In this document: piece after piece, positions 1-11,285 of the stretch | Position numbering within the stretch: the stretch's first letter is position 1 | How the letters are laid out: the number at the start of each line of letters is the position of its first letter | Source: Cryptomeria japonica | Taxonomy: Eukaryota > Streptophyta > Pinopsida > Cupressales > Cupressaceae | Length of the DNA: 64,000 bases | Reading direction: 5' to 3' | Assembly: GCF_030272615.1 (NCBI RefSeq) | Contig: NC_081409.1 | Location: 528,486,291-528,550,290 of the forward strand | The notes under the pieces: model-generated | Seen by the model: only the letters and a program-made list of their open reading frames with translations | What the model was told of the DNA's origin: nothing | Database searches by the model: none | Program-made: the position numbers and the translations under genes

Positions 1-629
1 GGGTGATTACTTTTTCCCACTGTGACAGGCCCACTAAAGGTACACAAATCTCAAACATAGAAAAAGCCTCAAGGGTCTGGATTTCTGATTGTCTTTGCAA
101 ACAAGAGCATACTCTCCTACCTCTTAGATTTTTCTTAAAACATGAAAGACAAATTTGTTCATTAACCAGATAGCAAGTTAGGTGCCTAAAAATGAATTTA
201 AATAATGCATGATGTTTACTTGAATCCCCTCAGGCAACCTGCAAAAACAACGAATCAATATTCATATTGTCTTTGTTTGACAAGCATATTCTTCGACAAG
301 CGTTCTGCAAAAACTTGATTAGGATATGAAAATTCCTCAGACAAACAAACAACAAGCTAGGTTCAATGTTAGTATGATCAAAATTGAATACAGAACTTGA
401 AGAATGAAATCTTCTTTTAACCCAAAAACACATAATATTGTACGGCAATTCTCACCGAGCCATAAGATAATTCATACGAGATTGTATGATACTTGCAGTT
501 TGTTGTTCAGGCATATGGGAAATCTCGTACAATATTTTGTAGTAACTGTACGGACAAAAAATCCGAAAAAATAAAAATCTGAAAATAAGAAAAAGTTAGT
601 CTTCGAGGCCGAAAAGATGTAGTCTTCTG
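1..629 (-). other. Untranslated leader of element G
   Basis: Non-coding leader between the primer site and the off-window gag. It matches element B near 57,000-57,620: a segment about tacacaaatctcaaaca, then aggcaacctgcaaa, then words of the CATACGAG/TCTCGTAC type near 473 and 532. The open frames here are short and have no family match, so I call none of them genes. Confidence 0.65.
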
Positions 630-646
630 CCCCACAGTGGGCACCA
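630..646 (-). promoter_or_regulatory. tRNA primer-binding site of element G (decayed)
   Basis: Read on the plus strand, ccccacagtgggcacca differs at two positions from the 3' end of plant tRNA-Lys(CUU) with CCA, as I recall that tRNA. Both differences are G-to-A. It ends 4 bases before the LTR and matches the intact site of element B at 57,625-57,641. Confidence 0.75.
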
Positions 647-650
647 GAAA

Positions 651-1868
651 TGTGTGTGTGAAAAGTGGAATAAGTATCTGCAAGTTGTAAGACACAACAC
701 TTCAATTAAGTCATTGCATGTATGGTTAGACAGATATACACATGAATAATAAAACCATAACAAATTGACCAGTTGCCTTCTAAAAGATGTGAGTATAGAC
801 TTGCTCTCATATTTGTATAAGCAATACCAGTGACTATACTACACCAAGATGAAGGATTTAATCTATATGAGCATGATATTAAGCTAAATGGATGCAAGAT
901 TATGCTAGATGGATGAATAGTAAGCTAGATGAATTCAAGCAATCATAATTGAACTAAATATGCAAAAAGCTAAACTAAGATGCAATAATCTCAAAAAAGA
1001 AAGCACAAAATCTTCAATGACTCCAAAGCAAAAAATGTATAATAACAATAAATCTCCAAGGTGTTTTGAATGAGAGATGAAGGTTGAATTTATAGAGAAT
1101 CACAAGAGAGACCAACGGTCAAGATCAATTAGCAACGAGCAGTTGAGATTATTCAAGAAAAAGCACAATTTAGGATAATTGAAATAATTGAGAGATCAGA
1201 TTCAGTTAACCTTGAGATAGATTCCAATTATAGTTTGATTGAAAGGCATTCAGACTATAAGTTTGAGTTTGCATTGGAGATAAAATTCAATTAATTCCAT
1301 GCACTTGAGATAAAAATAGGTGATTCCATGCAATTTCTTTGATTTATTCAAGAAAAGAGTCTTTTCAATGCAACTAAACTTCTTTTCTCAAAAGCTTTGA
1401 GTTCCAATTTTTAGAGAATGATTAATAATTCATTTAATTGTTTTTTCCGATTTCAAGTTATCTCAATTTAGAAGAAGAAATAATATCTCAAGTTTGATTT
1501 CTCTCTCAATTCAATTCTTTTATTTTATTTTCAATTTAACTCTTGCTTTGTGATTAATTCCTCTTTTGTAATAAATTAATTCCTTTTTTTTTATGATTAA
1601 TGACAAATTTATTAATTAATTAAATATGCTAGGATATTTAATAAATTAAACAGGATAATTGATCAAAATGATTTTCTTGGAATGATTTAATTAATTAAAT
1701 AAATATTTAATTAATATATAATAAGTCACTTGCCATGTGACATTTAATGATTGAAGAATTAATTAAATGTGTGCTCAAAGTTGATTTAATTGTATTTTGG
1801 TTAGGACCCTAGTGATGTTGTCAATATTAGGGGCCCATGGTTTAGATGACCATTTTTAGGGCATTACA
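651..1868 (-). repeat. 5' LTR of element G
   Basis: Begins TGTGTGTGTGAAAAGTGG and ends AGGGCATTACA on the plus strand. It is collinear with both LTRs of element B (41,183-42,276 and 57,646-58,751), including the AT-rich segments with aattaattaaat and the terminal ATGACCATTTTTAGGG. It is about 1.2 kb, slightly longer than B's LTRs, and clearly diverged from them. Confidence 0.85.
1087..1096 (-). promoter_or_regulatory. LTR TATA box (element G)
   Basis: aatttataga on the plus strand reads TCTATAAATT on the minus strand. The same decamer is at the matching place in B's LTRs, and a similar one in the A and C LTRs, as expected for the retrotransposon's own promoter. Confidence 0.6.
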
Positions 1869-1873
1869 TTATG

Positions 1874-3240
1874 TCCTAATCTGTTTGATAAAAGTTTGTA
1901 CATGTCTCCTTTCTCTAAGCACTTTGAAGCACCAAATTTTGAGAAATACAAGGGAAAGGGTAATCCAAAAGATCATATTCAAGATTTTTACCCAATGTGC
2001 ACTGAGGTAACTTATGATGAGAAATATTTGATGCGTCTTTTCTCACACAGTCTCATGGGACAAGATATGGATTAGTATGCACATTTGTCGAGGAATATAA
2101 AATCTTGGAATGAATTGGCTGAGAAATTCATTTGTCATTTTGCATTCAACATCGACAGTGAGATAACCATGTCAAATTTATGAAACACAAAGAAAAAGCT
2201 AGGAGAACCATTAATGTCTTTCTTATGAAGATGGTGAGTCCTGGTTAGTCGATGTTCCCTTGACATCCCAAAGGAACAACAAGTCAATTTATTTATTCAA
2301 AACTTGATACCAAAAATGATGTACGAGATTAAATTGAAAGGTCCTAGTACTATTGCAAAGCTCATTAAAAAAGGAATGGACATTCAGGATTCTCTTATTG
2401 TTAAGGGAGTTATTAAAGTTAACAAAGACAACAACAATCTAACCAACTCAGGCGATAGGAACAAGTTTTGTTCCAAAAACAAGAATGTCACTAATGATGC
2501 TGTAATTGATGTAAGAACCGCGAGCACTAGTCAACCTAAGTTTGTTATAAGAGGACCAAGTGCTTTGAATGCTCCAACTTTCCAATAGACGCATAATCAA
2601 ATAAGTAATATTATCCAACAACCACAAAATCAATAGCATAATCAACAACATCAAGGTCAACAACAAGGTCAACAACATAGACCTTTCAAATCAAGAGATG
2701 GGCCTCCCTGATAGTTTACACCATTGGGAGAGTTGATTGAATGAGTCATGAAACAATTGATTCAGGCTAATTTCATTAAGTTATCGAATATCAAAGAGGA
2801 GTCATTAGTAAAACCACATTGGTGGAATGATAATGCATATTTTGAATATTATCAGTCTAAGGGACATAAAACTGTGTCATGTTTTCAAATGAAACATCTT
2901 ATTCAAGATCTTCTCGGCCAAGGTGTGATTCAGGTAGATTAATTTGATGGAACTTCTAACATTGATCATACTATTTTCAAGACTCCCTTACTTGATCATG
3001 AAAAAGGAAAAGCCCCCTCTTCAAATTCAAATAAAAAAGGCAATCTAAATTATACCAATGCAAGTCACAACAATGCCATTAATTTCTTTCATGCGTCAGA
3101 TGAGTGTGTGTCAACCATAAAAAATAAAAGAACAAGATCCCTCATGTGCAGTGACCACCCGTCGATCCAAAATAGTTTTAAAAGGAGCACCTTCAAATCC
3201 TCCTAAACCAACCCCAATGAGATAATACAATTTCCTTAAC
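1874..3240 (+). pseudogene. gag: gag pseudogene of element E, 5' end cut by G
   Basis: Gag would be the structural protein of the virus-like particle. Translation gives a line starting FDKSLYMSPF, then KYKGKGNPKDHIQDF and YLMRLFSHSLMGQ. It aligns closely with element B's gag (FDKNLYMPPF, KYDGTSDPQDHVREF, YLMRLFPRSLGGQ), which identifies a retrotransposon gag core. At 2748-2942 the motif EYYQSKGHKTVSC replaces B's zinc-knuckle-like CDFHRNKGHNINNC, so the first cysteine is lost. Several in-frame stops lie in 2060-2260, with more frameshifts after 2590. No start codon remains. Not functional. Confidence 0.8.
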
Positions 3241-3379
3241 CATTTGGGAAAAACACTTGCAAAAAATTTCGATCCTTAAGTTGTTAAAAATGTCTCCCAT
3301 GCATTGTGTTGTCCTAGACAAAGCCCTAACCAAGTCAACAGTACCTACTGATATTGATGTTGACCAATTTCAAGATAGG

Positions 3380-4090
3380 ATAGGATACCTTGTGACTGCC
3401 TAGCATGTTGCCTTTTTTGACAAAGATATACCTTGTGATAAAACCCATCATAATGATCCCCTCCATCTTGAAGTGTTCGTCTATAATTGCAAAATCAAAT
3501 AAGTTTTGATAGACGGTGGAGAAGGCCTGAATATATGCACTATGAGAGTCATAATTGGCCTTGGTTACTCTAAAAATGACATAGATCCTTCAAGGAAGAT
3601 AACAATAAAAGCCTATGATGATGTTGAACGCCCATCCAAAGGAGTGATTGTCTTGCCTATCTGAGTAGGTCCAGTAATAGAGAACACTTTGCTACAAGTG
3701 CTAGATTTGGATCTCCCCTACAATACGATTCTAGGTTGTCCATGGATGCATGCAATGAAAGCGGTTCCTTCAACCTATCACCAATGTATGAAATATTCAT
3801 ACAATGGAACCGAGATAACAATTCCTGGAGATACTAATCCATTTCAATTTTTTGCTAACCTAAAGGATACTCTGCAACAAAAAGTGCCAGTAAATAGAGA
3901 GGTGTCCTCACCTAATTATGTGGATCCCAATACATTGTTAGAATCTATCAAGGGTAAGATGAAAATACAAGATCAAGGTTGTGGAGAGTATTCAATGTCC
4001 CAAAAATTTCTTATTGGCAAGCTTCCTATGTCACCAAAATCACATGGAAAGCCACATTTGTTGCAAAAGGAATCTAAAACAATCATCTAA
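3380..4090 (+). pseudogene. Aspartic protease pseudogene of element E
   Basis: Retroelement protease, which would cleave the Gag-Pol polyprotein. The active-site region reads VLIDGGEGLNICT near 3509-3550, matching VLIDGGAGLNICT of element B. The usual D-S/T-G triad is D-G-G here, as in B, so this is probably a lineage trait rather than decay. Downstream, YNTILGCPWMHAMKAVPSTYHQC (first part YNTILGCPWMHAM) matches B's YNILLGRPWIHEM. A stop at about 3661 separates the two parts; the last segment is open from 3689 to 4090. Confidence 0.75.
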
Positions 4091-4674
4091 TATCAACCCC
4101 CCACCACATTTACAAAGTGGGGTGCACTGAAAAAAGAAACTTTGGATGATGATGTAATAGATTGGCTCTGTAAAGATGAAGTGGATACAACAGACACTTC
4201 ACCTATCAAATTTCCAGTAGAACAATATGGAAAAGGATTTACCATAATGCAGAAGAAGGGATATGATGGATGTAGTGGTTTGGGACCTGAAAAAAAAGGA
4301 ATATTAGAACCTATCATCCCTGAGATATGACATAAAACTTTGGGTTTAGGTTTTGTGCCATTGCGAATCAGAACCTCATCTACCAAAGTGACTATGTGTG
4401 AAAAAGGGTGTGATTCTGATGATGAAACAACACCTAAGGACACCCATCCTGAAACCGACTCTAATTAATGGGAGTGGGACTCTTATTCCTTCAGCTCCTA
4501 TACCCTTGATGATTTCTTCATTCACCCTAAATATTTACCTATGGAAGACAAACATGAAATTCGTCCTCCCTCCAAAACATGCCCTAAAGCTTGGATAGAA
4601 TCATTTTGGAATCCTAGCTCTAAATCTGACACAAGTAGCTCAGATAGTGATATCACTGACATTCATGTCTTTAT
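4091..4674 (+). pseudogene. G-patch-containing linker between protease and RT of element E
   Basis: The open segment at 4142-4330 reads EQYGKGFTIMQKKGYDGCSG then LGPEKKGILEPI. This is a G-patch, a glycine-rich nucleic-acid-binding module seen next to protease in some retroelements. Element B has the equivalent at about 52,260-52,350. Upstream, DDDVIDWLCKDE corresponds to B's EEDVVLNWLFKED. After 4330 the frame continues in pieces. The coding line stops where F inserted at 4675. Confidence 0.65.
4670..4674. repeat. Left target-site duplication of copia element F (imperfect)
   Basis: tttat here against tttac at 26,318-26,322, directly outside the TG and CA ends of F. One mismatch fits age. The site lies in the coding linker of element E. 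Confidence 0.6.
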
Positions 4675-5654
4675 TGATAACTCAATGATGAATGAATAGT
4701 ACCAAACCGGTACTAAAAGGGGGGGTGAATCAGTACAGACAAAATACAGTCCTAAATCGGTTCAACAACAATTACTCCAAATGACTCACAAACAGTGACA
4801 TCGGTTTGAAACATAGTGCAAACGGTAAAACCCAAAACAACTAAAACAATCATAAAACGGTTACTCACTTAGCTTTCCACTCAACTCAAAAATACACTAC
4901 CATTTCACCCTTATGCATGAACAGGTAATCTATCATCATATCTTCACAACAGCTAGTTCAACATGTTTTATTGACAAGCATAAAACATAGAACCATCATA
5001 TGATTAACAGGCAATAACAAAGCATCACAAGATAAAAGCATTACACATGACACACATATTTTTTCACGTGGAAACCCAACTGGGAAAAACCACGGTGGGG
5101 ATGAATACCCACAAGCTTGTTGTTGAACTCTTTGGAAGTCCGCTCTATTAGGAGCCTTGTCCTGTTAAAGACAGATATAATAGGTTCTGTTAGGAACCGA
5201 TCCTGTTAGGGATCACCTAGTTAAGGGTTAAACCTTGTTACAGGTTACCTTGTTAGAGAATTTCAAGAACTCAATAGCTAAAGGATTTCCAGAGCTCTCT
5301 AGCTTTCTAGATCTCAATAACTTCGAGTTACCCTGTTAAGGGATTTATAGCAAGCTGGTTAAGGCTACCCTATTAGGAGATTTTCCAACTGTTAAGGTGG
5401 TTAGAGATCAACAGGTATTACAATGATCTGGTAATAGCACTCAATGCCAATGCAGATCCATTTAAGCTCCTCTTCACCTTTTGTACTTACACTTTGCAGG
5501 TATCACTTCTCGCCTCTGGTCTAGAAAGAATCACGTATCCCTTCTCTTGGATACTCACACACAACTTTTGCCAACAACCCTAGAAAGAGTCACAACATCG
5601 ACCTTATAGAAAATAGTTAGGTCGGAAGCATAAAACCTAAACCCTAAACCTAAT
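4675..5654 (-). repeat. 3' LTR of copia element F, distal part
   Basis: Begins TGATAACTCAATGATGAATG and matches 24,826 onward nearly base for base, including the gggggggtgaatcagt word and the repeated CCTGTTAG phrases. It ends at the insertion point of element A. The rest of this LTR is at 19,966-20,454. Confidence 0.92.
5650..5654. repeat. Target-site duplication of element A (left)
   Basis: ctaat, identical to 19,961-19,965. The unoccupied copy in F's other LTR has one ctaat, so A's insertion made this duplication. Confidence 0.95.
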
Positions 5655-7146
5655 TATAGCTAAGAAATTGAGGATCATCAAAGCAAATCAATATTAGCCT
5701 AGTTCAATCATGAAAACTCAATTGCAATGATAACAATCCTAATTACACTCAATGAAAACATGAAGACAAGACATTCTAAATGAAATCTAAGCAAACCAAA
5801 TGCAGATGTCTCCTTCATGTGGCTCCATTGTCCTTCTTTCTCCTTCAAATTGCTTTGTTTTGTGGATCTCACCTACTAGTGCATAAGCATGATGTGAAAG
5901 CAAGTAGACAAGACGATAGCGCAAGAATACTAGAAGCGTGATTGATTCAACCAAGGACCTTGATTGAAGAAATTCATCCAATTTATAGACAAATTGGAGA
6001 AAAGACAAGATTAGAATGAATTTGATTCGAATGGAAATTACAAATCAAGAATGACAGACATGACAAATTATGACAAATTTGCACTTTCTATGCAAAATTG
6101 ATTGATTGATAATTTTGACAAAATTATGAAAAATTTCTATGTCAAAATTGATTGATTGACAATTATGACAAATTATGACAAATTTGCTATGTCATTCCCA
6201 TGAAATTAGGAGAAATATAAGAGAAAATTGAAATTAGATGAATTAGAAATTAGGAAATTAGAAAATTGATGAAATTAGGAATTAAGAAATTTAGAAAATG
6301 AGGAAATTAGGAATTAAGTGAATTAATTAACAATTTTTCATTTATTAATTAATTCACAAAGAGGGAGGAATTAGTTAGCCAATTAAATAAACATTTAATT
6401 GTGACAAGAAGACTTAGGATAAATAAATAAATTATTTAACCTAGAGGGAGAAATGACAAACAAGGTTAAATGACTAAATCATGAAACCCTAGAAGATGAA
6501 TTAGAAATGCAAGGATGACAATTAGGTCTTGACAAAAGATAATTGATATCGATTCGATTTGATCATGATTCTGACTGACAAAGGACCAATGTTGATAAAT
6601 GATTTGATTGATAAATGTGCCAATTGATGAGGAACAATGACTAATTGATCCAAATTGATGTGATTGAGAAGGACGACGATCGATGACAACTCGATCGCAA
6701 GATTGAAAATGACAACGATCGATGACAAATCGATCGCAAGTCGACAAGATTGAAAATGACAACGATCAATGACAAATCGATCGCAAAATGACAAGATGAC
6801 AAAGGACAAGGATCGATGATGAATCGATCGCAAGATGACAATATTGAAAAGAGGACAAAACCCTAATTAGGATTGATGATGTCCAAAATGATGACAAATT
6901 AGCACGCACATTGATGCAACAGGATAAGATCGATCAAAATCATGACTGAAGATTGTTATCGACAAGACCAAATTCGAAAGTGAGACAAATGAAGAATGTA
7001 GAAGAAGGATTTGATGCTCACAAATGATAAAGACCAAGTGCGAATCATAGGAGAAATGTTAATGCGATGCAAAAACCCTAAAATAAGGCAATGCGCAAAT
7101 GTTAAAGTATGATTCCGCAAGCGTTGACCAGATTTAGACGTCTACA
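5655..7146 (-). repeat. 3' LTR of element A
   Basis: Matches 18,469-19,960 over its full length, including runs of acgatcgatgacaaatcgat and the terminal GCGTTGACCAGATTTAGACG followed by TCTACA. Its outer dinucleotide is TA where the partner has TG, a single G-to-A change. The solo LTR at 11,857-13,233 is a more distant copy. Confidence 0.93.
5980..5989 (-). promoter_or_regulatory. LTR TATA box (element A, 3' LTR)
   Basis: aatttataga reads TCTATAAATT on the minus strand. The same word is at 18,794-18,803 in the 5' LTR and 12,235-12,244 in the solo LTR. Confidence 0.6.
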
Positions 7147-7163
7147 TTTTGCCCCTCTTTGAG
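7147..7163 (-). promoter_or_regulatory. Polypurine tract of element A
   Basis: ttttgcccctctttgag directly inside the left LTR; on the minus strand this is CTCAAAGAGGGGCAAAA followed by the LTR start TGTAGA. It primes plus-strand DNA synthesis and fixes the element's orientation. B (42,277), C (36,352) and D (62,630) have nearly the same tract. Confidence 0.88.
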
Positions 7164-7234
7164 ACAATGCGATATTAAGTGTTGTTTCAAAGAACAATAA
7201 TGAAAATTCCCTAGACAATGACAATGACATATGG

Positions 7235-7248
7235 ATGCCCCCTCGAGG
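7235..7248 (-). promoter_or_regulatory. Candidate second polypurine tract of element A
   Basis: atgccccctcgagg, minus strand CCTCGAGGGGGCAT, about 75 bp inside the polypurine tract. The same word is found inside the 3' end of B, C and D, so it is conserved across the group. A second plus-strand priming site is an inference. Confidence 0.5.
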
Positions 7249-8014
7249 AATTGGCCAAAAACATCCAGAAAAGAGGCCAATTGATCGATAAGAATGATAG
7301 AACACGATAGGAGCAAACAGACTGAAAATCGGAGATCGGATGCATGAATGACAAGAAAAGGAAGTCGCAAAAGACCGTGACCAACATAGGATGGAAAGAG
7401 TGCACGTCCATCTATGTATTGACAAAGATCTATAAATGAGACAAAGAGAGTGAAAATTTCTCATTTGCACTAGCCAAAGAGGAGAATTTGTTGCTCTGGA
7501 AAAGGACACTTGCAGAGAGATGGTGAACATTCCAATGGCAGATCACCTCAAGGAATATGTACGCACCTACAGATGACCAAACAACGTGGGAGCAGCGGTA
7601 TGTATCTCAAAAACCCATATTGTCAATTTCATGAATTTGACTTGCTTGCGGGACATTGCGGGGCCCACAGAAAATGCAGAAAGTGACTTTTGTGCCTGTG
7701 TGAGTGCATCTTGTGCTTGTGTAGGGTATCCTATGCTTGTGTAGGGTATCCTACACTTGTGTAGGGTACACAGGTGCAAGTTGATGCAACACAGGCGTAG
7801 GATACAGCACACAGGCGTAATTGTGCATTGGGGACCCTAATTTGGCCAAAAACAACATGTGAATGATCCGAAAAGGGGGGATAAGAATAGGATAGGTCAA
7901 AATAGATGAGAAATACGTTGATTTGGACATGAAACAAGGAAATGCAGCCTGTAGGAGCAAACCCTAAAACTGACAAAATGTGCCCCAATTGTGATGCAGA
8001 GTCGATAGTATCCA
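7249..8014. other. Non-coding region of element A with short repeated words
   Basis: No convincing gene. At 7,680-7,820 short words recur: cttgtgtagggtatcc (near 7,713 and 7,733, then 7,753 in part), acacaggtgcaa and acacaggcgta. Related words recur at the other end of A (18,190-18,355). The region lies between the 3' LTR and the PMD gene and may hold that gene's promoter, but I see no clear TATA box. Confidence 0.5.
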
Positions 8015-9805
8015 TTGATCACGTGGGAGAACCGACCTGACTGCTTCATCTTACGACATAGACTCAGGAGCACGGACAAAGATACACTAACAGGACTTGG
8101 AATATACTACATCACATTCATGCCCAAGATTAGGGAAAACATAGGACTGCTTACTGCATTGGCAGAGCGATGGCTTCCAGAGACCTCCTCATTCCATCTG
8201 GCGACTGGAGAGGTGACTGTGACACTAGAGGATGTATGGCGTATCCTCTGCATTTTGATTCATGGGGAGATGATAGAGTATGACCCAATGACAAGGAGAG
8301 ATGCTTTGTGTAGATTATTTGAGTGTAACACAGATGATCTGGATATCGTAGAGAGGGAGATTAGCTGGGAGACCGTGGCATCAGAGTATGATTGATGATA
8401 TGTGGTGATAGCATGCCTACTAGCAGGGGATAGACGAGGACATGGATTCCCTATTGGATGGGGAAGAGTGCTAGAGGGGATGGCAATAGAGGGGATGGTG
8501 TATGCATGGGGACCATGTGTACTTGATATGCTATATTTTCAGTTGCATCAGATAGCATATCAGGGGGTGCAGACTTTGAGCTGTGGGGTCACACTGTTAC
8601 AGGTATGGGCATTTGAGCACATAGCCATATCTCAACCAATTGTAGAGAGACAGGTAGTACCACATCGACCATATGTGTACTATTATGGGGGAGCACTGAG
8701 ACAGGGTTCATTTGGATACATACTGTATTGGCGACATGAGCTAGATAGATTGAGAGAGTTCACATGGAGGCCATATCTTGATTGCCTTGGATGGTCAGAT
8801 GATAGTGATGAGCTATCATATTGCAGACAGGAGAGATACCTAATTGGGCGACTAGTGAATCGACAGAGAGTGATTGAGATGTACCTACCAGAGAGAGTCA
8901 GACGACAGTTTGGAGAGAGGCAGGATGTACCTAGAGGGACTGCACACTTTGCCCGATCTCATAGAGAGACGAGTCAGTGGGGGAGGATGATTCAACCACA
9001 CATAGCATATGAAAACTTCACACAGCTACAATAGAGACAGTGGGATTGGAGATCAAATGCGGTAGACGCCAGGATGACAGAGGAGTATGAGCGATGGTTT
9101 GCACGATGATGACCTGTGCCATTGACAGATCCTGATATCTCAGTACCGAGGAGACAGGAGGACTTCCCACTTGCTGGAGAGGATGAGGATAGAGATGAGG
9201 ATGAGGAGGATGAGGGTGGTGATGAGGATGGAGATGATGAGGATGGAGATGATGAGGATGAAGATTATGATCCAGACTCAACCGATCAGGATTCATTGCA
9301 GGATATACCCATAGAGCCAAAGACAGCTAGGATAGAGGAGATGGAGATGTGCAGGGCTACGATAGCGAGTCAGCATGATCACATTGCGACATTAGAGAGA
9401 TAGAATGCCATCTTGAGGAGAGAGCAGGATCAGTTTAGAGTAGAGATAGCCAAACTCACAGCAACTTGAGATACCGCGATAGCGCAGGCACAACAAGAAG
9501 GGCAGAGAGTCACCGAGTACATTGGGTCGATTAGGGATGCCAGTGCACGTGAGATGGCACAGATGTTGGTAGAGATCGGAGAGGAGATATTCCATTGGAG
9601 GATAGTATATGAGAGTGCAGTTCCACCATAGTAGAGAGCATCATCATATTGGGCATGATCGAGGACAGAGAGCAGGCCACGTTCTCGGAGGTCAGTGAGC
9701 AACATGGGGGTGAGTGGACCTATGAGGCCACCACAGCTAGGACCTGGGATAGGAGGGACATCATCCTTGAGACATGGCAAGGATGAGGAGGATAGAGGGA
9801 GCACC
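8015..9805 (+). pseudogene. Plant mobile domain (PMD) protein gene, antisense within element A
   Basis: The N-terminal part reads LTALAERWLPETSSFHLATG followed by EVTVTLEDVWRILCI. This is the signature of the plant mobile domain (Pfam PMD, aminotransferase-like), found in transposons and in host MAIN/MAIL-type proteins. The line stays in one frame for about 597 codons: PMD core to about 9,034, a D/E-rich acidic stretch at 9,170-9,260, then a likely coiled coil rich in E, Q and R to about 9,600. Nonsense codons interrupt it (tandem tga tga at 8,393, others near 9,032, 9,107, 9,401 and later), but I see no frameshift. The ATG is uncertain; 8,015 is a TTG and the true start may be upstream. The gene runs opposite to the element's sense strand. 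Function unknown; element B has a homologue at 44,042. Confidence 0.8.
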
Positions 9806-10389
9806 CAATGATAGAGGCACATGCTCCTTACGATAGAGACATATGTAGTTTGACATTATGTATTCAGCTTGCGGGCCATACTTAGGATAGACAGTCCAAT
9901 TTTGTACTCCGATATTATTTTGATATATGATATGATATGCAGTGATACAATGGGATGCAATGTGTTATGACTTATGTTATTTTCCATGTATGGATGGTGT
10001 ATGCACTGTTTATTGTGGAACATGTATGGATACATTTTGATGTGTTTTTGATGCATTTATAATATGAAATGGATAAAATGCTTGATGTGATGCTTGATAT
10101 AATGTTTGATATAATGCAAATGTACTAACTAATGAATGCAAGATGCAGCATATGTGTTTGGGGAAATCGGAGCACTAGAACGAACTGACGGAAGAAATGT
10201 TAGTAAGAAGAAATGAAACAGAGGACAGTTAGAGACGAAGAAAAAACTTGCTTTCAGTAATGCACTTTGTAGGTGAGAACCTTTATTTAATGTAGCAAAA
10301 CGGATGCGTAGCATCATGGCATTGAAGGCTAGAGTTGAAACGCAACCTTTTTTTGCAAAAGACAGACACATCGCACACAAGGAATAAGT
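9806..10389. other. AT-rich spacer after the PMD gene of element A
   Basis: No gene seen. At 10,080-10,120 a short direct repeat of the type atgcttgatrtaatg occurs three to four times. The segment from 10,260 to 10,389 resembles, inverted, element C near 35,880-35,960. Confidence 0.45.
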
Positions 10390-10800
10390 GAAGCATCCTA
10401 GGGTGCATACATCAAGGGTCGAGGTATGTGCAGCATTCACAAAGCGAACGTACTTATCACAGACACCCAATGATATAGTTGCCCCAGTTTGTAACAAACA
10501 TTCCACAAACAACAATCACAACAAAAAAAGAAAGGGGACCATGAACCATCCCGGTCACTCTAAATCACTCAGTAACATCATCAAGAAACATAGGAACATG
10601 ATCGAAGATAAATCAATAAATGATAGGACTCGCTAATTCCAACAAGTCAAACAAACCTCTCGATCTTCATTGTCAAAAGTTGAAAGTGTTGATAGGATGA
10701 TCATGCTGTCTGGTTTCAGGACATACGGTACCCCGTCTAAGATAGGACACAGTCTAGTTTCGAGTATACCACACCCTGTATAAGACCCATGATAGTGTGC
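10390..10800. other. Conserved non-coding block shared by elements A, B and C
   Basis: gggtcgaggtatgtg at 10,417 through tcacagacaccca at 10,470 recurs at 46,651-46,710 (B) and inverted at 35,760-35,814 (C). At 10,708-10,786 follow hairpin-forming words gtctggtttcagg and gtctagttt with ccctgtataagac, found inverted in C at about 35,443-35,497. I see no reading frame preserved across the copies, so an RNA or DNA signal is more likely than a protein. Confidence 0.6.
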
Positions 10801-10974
10801 CAAGGATGAATGATATTGATGTTGATTGAGAAGACAATTGTGATCAGTTTGAATGTCTGGTTTGATAGAAAAAGGTTCATCTGTTATTGCGTGATTCCAG
10901 TAAAGTGCAATGTGTGATTGCATGTCGTTAGAGGGATGCTCAGTGATCTGTCTTATGCATAAAGGGGATATTTT

Positions 10975-11285
10975 TTGTTATGCTTTTCGAATTTTTACAA
11001 TTTTTCTGTTCATTTTTTTCAGGACTTTATTTGACTTTTTAGGGATTTATTTCAAGACATTTTTCAATTTTATTTTTTTTGGATTTATTTCAGGACATTT
11101 TTCAATTTTTATGATTTTTTCAAGACATTATTTGATTTTTTTTTGGATTTATTTCAGGACATTTTTCAATTTTTATGATTTTTTCAAGACATTTTTTGAT
11201 TTTTATGATTTTTTTAAGGACATTTTTCAATTTTTTAAAAAAATTTCAGGACATTATATGATTTTTTTTATTTTTTTTATTTTGC
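10975..11285. repeat. T-rich tandem repeat in element A
   Basis: Loose tandem units of the type tttcaggacatttttcaatt followed by tttatgattttttcaagaca. The inverse, A-rich form is in element C at 34,985-35,250, and a shorter T-rich tract is in B at 47,320-47,420. The open frame across it (10,910-11,326) is Phe-rich low complexity and not a gene. Confidence 0.65.

Larger units (their letters stand above)
1..1868 (-). mobile_element. Element G: 5' end of a Tat-like Ty3/gypsy retrotransposon, running off the left edge
   Basis: The right border is the TG/CA-ended LTR at 651-1868. To its left are a tRNA-Lys primer site and leader DNA, so the element reads leftward and its gag-pol lies outside the window. 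LTR, primer site and leader match element B (57,000-58,751) block by block, so G and B are one family. On the right it abuts codons of element E's gag, so G cut that gene. The outer target duplication should be ttatg (1869-1873), but its partner is outside the window. Membership of the Tat lineage is inferred from B. Confidence 0.8.

Noticed and set aside
6466-6841. Overlapping minus-strand frames with RSSC/HRSLSF-type repeats
   Set aside because: They come from the acgatcgatgacaaatcgat repeats inside A's LTR; the same frames recur at 19,336-19,655.
9018-9320. Minus-strand frame rich in histidine and proline (HPHHLHPHH type)
   Set aside because: Reverse of the acidic D/E-rich linker of A's PMD gene.
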